From the NCBI GenBank assembly GCA_021785095.1, contig JAJYGM010000566.1, forward strand, positions 1 through 7,726: a DNA stretch of 7,726 nt, written 5' to 3'. The stretch's first letter is position 1; the number at the start of each line of letters is the position of its first letter. Positions 5,856-7,726 of the stretch are shown piece after piece. The notes beneath the pieces are model-generated. The model had not been told where the DNA came from. It saw nothing but the letters and a program-made list of their open reading frames with translations, and did no database searches. The position numbers were made by a program, and so were the translations under genes. The DNA comes from Actinomycetes bacterium. Its GTDB lineage: Bacteria; Actinomycetota; Acidimicrobiia; Acidimicrobiales; Bog-793.

Positions 5856-6887
5856 TCAGCGGGTCGACGAGGTGATCAAGACGCGTTTCAGCGCCTCGAA
5901 CTCCTCCAGGCACTGCCCGCTGCCCACCGCTACGCAGTTCAAGGGGTCCCTCGCCACCACGATCGGCATCCCCGTCTCGTGCTGCAGACGGGACTCGAGC
6001 CCGTGCAGGAGCGCACCTCCGCCCGTGAGCACGATGCCCTGCTCCATGATGTCCGCGGCGAGCTCCGGAGGCGTTCGGTCCAAGGTCACTTTGACCGCAT
6101 CGACGATCGCGGAGACGGGCTCGTCGATGGCACGTCGGATCTCCTCGGTGGAGACGACGACCGTCTTCGGGAGGCCGGTCACCAAGTCGCGGCCGCGGAT
6201 CTCCGCGTGCAGCTCCTCTTCGAGAGGAAAGGCGGAGCCGAGCGCGATCTTGATCTCCTCGGCGGTGCGCTCTCCGAGCGCGAGGCTGAACTCCTTCTTC
6301 ACGTAGGACACGATGGCCTCGTCGAGCTCGTCACCGCCGATGCGAACCGACTGGCTCGTGACGATGCCGCCCAGTGAGATCACCGCGACCTCCGTGGTGC
6401 CACCTCCGATGTCGACGACCATGTTTCCGGTCGGCTCGTGCACGGGAAGTCCCGCGCCGATCGCAGCGGCCATCGGTTCTTCGATGATGTAGGCCTTCCG
6501 GGCTCCTGCGTACTCGGCGGCCTCCATCACTGCACGCTGCTCCACCCCCGTGATGCCCGACGGCACGCAGATCACCATCCGGGGTTTCGCGAACCGGCGC
6601 TGGTGGACTCGGTGGATGAAATAGCGAAGCATCTTCTCGCAGATCTCGAAGTCCGCGATGACGCCGTCCTTCAGGGGTCTGATCGCCTGGATGTTGCTGG
6701 GGGTCCGGCCGATCATGCGCTTCGCCTCCGCGCCGACGGCGAGCGGGCGCCCGTCCTTCACGTCGACCGCGACGACCGAGGGCTCGTTCAGCACGATCCC
6801 TCGCCCACGCACGTACACGAGCGTGTTCGCAGTGCCGAGGTCGACCGCCATGTCGCGGCCGAGGAAGTTGAGCCGGTTGTCGGGCAT
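5856..6887 (-). CDS. mreB: Rod shape-determining protein MreB, bacterial actin
   Basis: A 343-residue cytoplasmic ATPase that forms membrane-bound filaments and guides the elongasome. The actin-fold motifs are complete: phosphate-1 [13 protein letters not shown] (14-26, Asp16), NEPSVVAV (34-41), [12 protein letters not shown] (69-80), [13 protein letters not shown] (108-120), [13 protein letters not shown] (135-147), phosphate-2 [13 protein letters not shown] (157-169) and adenosine motif [10 protein letters not shown] (288-297). Length is normal for the family. The ATG at 6887 gives the usual short N-terminus ([12 protein letters not shown]) and has GAGGAG about 10 nt upstream. The frame stays open to 7040, but those 51 extra residues are Arg/Ser-rich and unlike MreB, and they cover the likely promoter. 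It is the first gene of the mreBCD-mrdA run. Confidence 0.98.
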   Translation of the reverse strand: MPDNRLNFLGRDMAVDLGTANTLVYVRGRGIVLNEPSVVAVDVKDGRPLAVGAEAKRMIGRTPSNIQAIRPLKDGVIADFEICEKMLRYFIHRVHQRRFAKPRMVICVPSGITGVEQRAVMEAAEYAGARKAYIIEEPMAAAIGAGLPVHEPTGNMVVDIGGGTTEVAVISLGGIVTSQSVRIGGDELDEAIVSYVKKEFSLALGERTAEEIKIALGSAFPLEEELHAEIRGRDLVTGLPKTVVVSTEEIRRAIDEPVSAIVDAVKVTLDRTPPELAADIMEQGIVLTGGGALLHGLESRLQHETGMPIVVARDPLNCVAVGSGQCLEEFEALKRVLITSSTR

Positions 6888-6978
6888 CGACCTGGGGCTC
6901 CTCTCCGAGGATCGAATCGACAGGAAACGTCTGGTCGGAGACCTCAACGGCGTCCGCCGATCGTGGGTAGCTCCCGAA

Positions 6979-7007
6979 AGGCTAGAAGAACGCGCCATCC
7001 TGCACAA
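6979..7007 (-). promoter_or_regulatory. Putative sigma-70-type promoter for the mreBCD-mrdA operon
   Basis: On the minus strand TTGTGC (7007-7002) and TAGCCT (6984-6979) are spaced by exactly 17 bp. TAGCCT fits the actinobacterial -10 form TAnnnT and TTG is the conserved part of the -35. Transcription would begin about 85 nt before the mreB ATG. Each hexamer matches the E. coli consensus at only three of six positions, so the call rests on spacing and placement. Confidence 0.4.
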
Positions 7008-7017
7008 GGCCGACCAG

Positions 7018-7038
7018 GCCGGATCCGGCAGCCCGGGC
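7018..7038. repeat. Two adjacent perfect palindromes in the ndk-mreB gap
   Basis: GCCGGATCCGGC (7018-7029) and GCCCGGGC (7031-7038) are separated by one base and lie just upstream of the putative mreB -35 element. In RNA the first could form a 4-bp stem with a GATC loop. They could be an operator or part of the ndk 3' end. No T-run follows, so a standard terminator is not supported. The rest of the 207-bp gap shows nothing else I can name. Confidence 0.4.
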
Positions 7039-7094
7039 ACGTCCTGGCAACCACGTCGACCGGGCTGACCTCCGAAGACATCGGCTGCTCGCCT

Positions 7095-7508
7095 TCAGTC
7101 CAGCTCTGGAAAGAAGAGCTCTATCTCCCGAGCTGCGGATTCGGGGGAGTCCGAGCCGTGCACGAGATTCTCCGTCGTCTCGATCGCGAGGTCTCCCCTG
7201 ATCGTCCCTGGCGCTGCCTGCGTGGGGTTGGTGGCCCCCATCAGGGTGCGAACGACGGCGAAGGTCTCGTCGTCGGGACCCTCGACCACCATGACGAGGG
7301 CGGGGGACCGGGTGATGAACGCGACAAGATCCTCGTAGAAGGGCTTGCCCAGGTGATCTGCGTAGTGACGTCCCGCGACGTCACGCGTGATCACCCTCAG
7401 CTCGGCTGCCACGAGCCGGAGGCCCTTTCGCTCCAGGCGGGACAGGATCTCGCCAGCGAGCCCACGTTCGACTCCGTCCGGCTTGACGATGACGAGCGTT
7501 CGGGTCAC
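7095..7508 (-). CDS. ndk: Nucleoside diphosphate kinase
   Basis: A 137-residue cytoplasmic enzyme that transfers the gamma-phosphate from ATP to nucleoside diphosphates through a phosphohistidine, balancing NTP and dNTP pools. All key positions are present: Lys9 in KPDGV, Tyr49 in HYADH, Arg87, Thr93 in GATNP, Arg104 in GTIRGD, Asn114 and the phosphorylated His117 in [12 protein letters not shown]. Length is typical of the bacterial family. The GTG start gives the usual N-terminus ([16 protein letters not shown]). There is no good Shine-Dalgarno before it, but a TAnnnT hexamer lies 9 nt upstream, so the mRNA may be leaderless or nearly so. Placement between folC and mreB is common in Actinobacteria. 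Confidence 0.98.
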   Translation of the reverse strand: MTRTLVIVKPDGVERGLAGEILSRLERKGLRLVAAELRVITRDVAGRHYADHLGKPFYEDLVAFITRSPALVMVVEGPDDETFAVVRTLMGATNPTQAAPGTIRGDLAIETTENLVHGSDSPESAAREIELFFPELD

Positions 7509-7517
7509 GAGCGGGAA

Positions 7518-7523
7518 ACCCTA
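7518..7523 (-). promoter_or_regulatory. Possible -10 element of a leaderless ndk promoter
   Basis: TAGGGT on the minus strand fits TAnnnT and ends 9 nt before the ndk GTG. That would put the transcription start at or next to the start codon. No convincing -35 lies 16-19 bp further upstream; TTGTCA is present but about 27 bp away. The weak Shine-Dalgarno context is consistent with leaderless initiation but does not prove it. Confidence 0.25.
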
Positions 7524-7586
7524 CCAGGGCCCGTCCTGGGCGTCGGCAGCTGACAAGCACGAACGACCTTCGGAGGTGCCGAGCGA

Positions 7587-7624
7587 GCGGGATGCGGCTC
7601 CGCGCGGCGGGATGCGGCTCCGCG
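7587..7624. repeat. Tandem 18-bp repeat between folC and ndk
   Basis: GCGGGATGCGGCTCCGCG occurs twice without mismatch, at 7587-7604 and 7607-7624, separated by two bases (period 20). Each copy holds a short inverted repeat (GCGG/CCGC) and could form a small GC hairpin on the folC transcript. It begins 7 bp after the folC stop on the minus strand. A role as a folC 3' end or as an intergenic repeat family is possible; none is shown by the sequence. Confidence 0.8.
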
Positions 7625-7631
7625 GGACCCG

Positions 7632-7726
7632 TCAGTGGCCCGGGGGCGCGCTCGTCGGCTGCCCAGGTCGCTCGACGAGGACGGCGCGGGCCTCCGCCAC
7701 CACGTACAGGGAGCCGGCGATCACGA
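7632..7726 (-). CDS. folC: Folylpolyglutamate synthase / dihydrofolate synthase, C-terminal 30 residues (truncated by window edge)
   Basis: Only the end is present: VIAGSLYVVAEAR followed by a Pro-rich tail ending in PPGH and a TGA (7634-7632). The (V)xGSLYxVxEAR motif is the characteristic C-terminal strand and helix of the Mur-ligase-like FolC, where it reads about VVTGSLYLVGEVR. FolC adds glutamate to folates and, in many bacteria, also makes dihydrofolate from dihydropteroate. Position just upstream of ndk matches the usual actinobacterial order. The fragment is short, so the call leans on this motif and on synteny. Confidence 0.78.
   Translation of the reverse strand, partial: VIAGSLYVVAEARAVLVERPGQPTSAPPGH

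Noticed and set aside
6888..7040. Extending MreB by 51 residues to an upstream start
   Set aside because: The added residues do not resemble MreB, and the ATG at 6887 has a Shine-Dalgarno and the family N-terminus.
7524..7539. Inverted repeat CCAGG/CCTGG upstream of ndk as a terminator
   Set aside because: Only a 5-bp stem with no T-run, and it lies too close to the ndk start.

Overview
This is a GC-rich window in which every recognisable gene lies on the minus strand. Read right to left it is a conserved actinobacterial neighbourhood: folC (only its 3' end) - ndk - mreB - mreC - mreD - mrdA (PBP2) - remnants of a radical SAM gene and its DUF2344 partner - the 5' two-fifths or more of an RNase E/G gene. 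The order folC-ndk-mreBCD-mrdA-...-(radical SAM TIGR03960)-(TIGR03936/DUF2344)-rne is what I know from Streptomyces and other rod-shaped or filamentous Actinobacteria. Frequent GTG starts and a long Thr/Pro/Ala tail on an exported protein lead me to infer a deep actinobacterial lineage, possibly Acidimicrobiia. That class assignment is only a moderate inference.

Positions 7632-7726 hold the last 30 codons of folC. A 123-bp gap follows with a tandem 18-bp repeat and a possible leaderless promoter for ndk (7095-7508). A 207-bp gap (6888-7094) separates ndk from mreB and holds two adjacent palindromes and a reasonable promoter. From mreB (5856-6887) the elongasome genes run as a tight operon: 16 bp to mreC (4988-5839), 16 bp to mreD (4453-4971), then a 4-bp GTGA overlap with mrdA (1934-4456). 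MreB is the cytoplasmic actin-like scaffold, MreC and MreD link it to periplasmic enzymes, and PBP2 is the transpeptidase of lateral wall synthesis. The usual glycosyltransferase partner RodA is not in the window.

The least ordinary stretch is about 1200-1949, between mrdA and the RNase gene. It is not simply intergenic, and I found no intact gene in it. In the expected collinear order it carries the N-terminal tip of a TIGR03960-type radical SAM protein, a short piece from near that protein's C-terminus, and the C-terminal two-thirds of a TIGR03936/DUF2344 protein. These pieces lie in different frames, with an in-frame stop, apparent small frameshifts and two large internal deletions. I read this as a decayed or internally deleted gene pair; a misassembly is the main alternative.

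Positions 1-1195 encode the first 398 residues of an RNase E/G family protein on an open frame that runs off the left edge. I see no tRNA, rRNA, CRISPR array, insertion sequence or defence gene. I found no new multigene system here; the points of interest are the collapsed locus, the repeat-built PBP2 tail and the small hairpins over two ribosome-binding regions.
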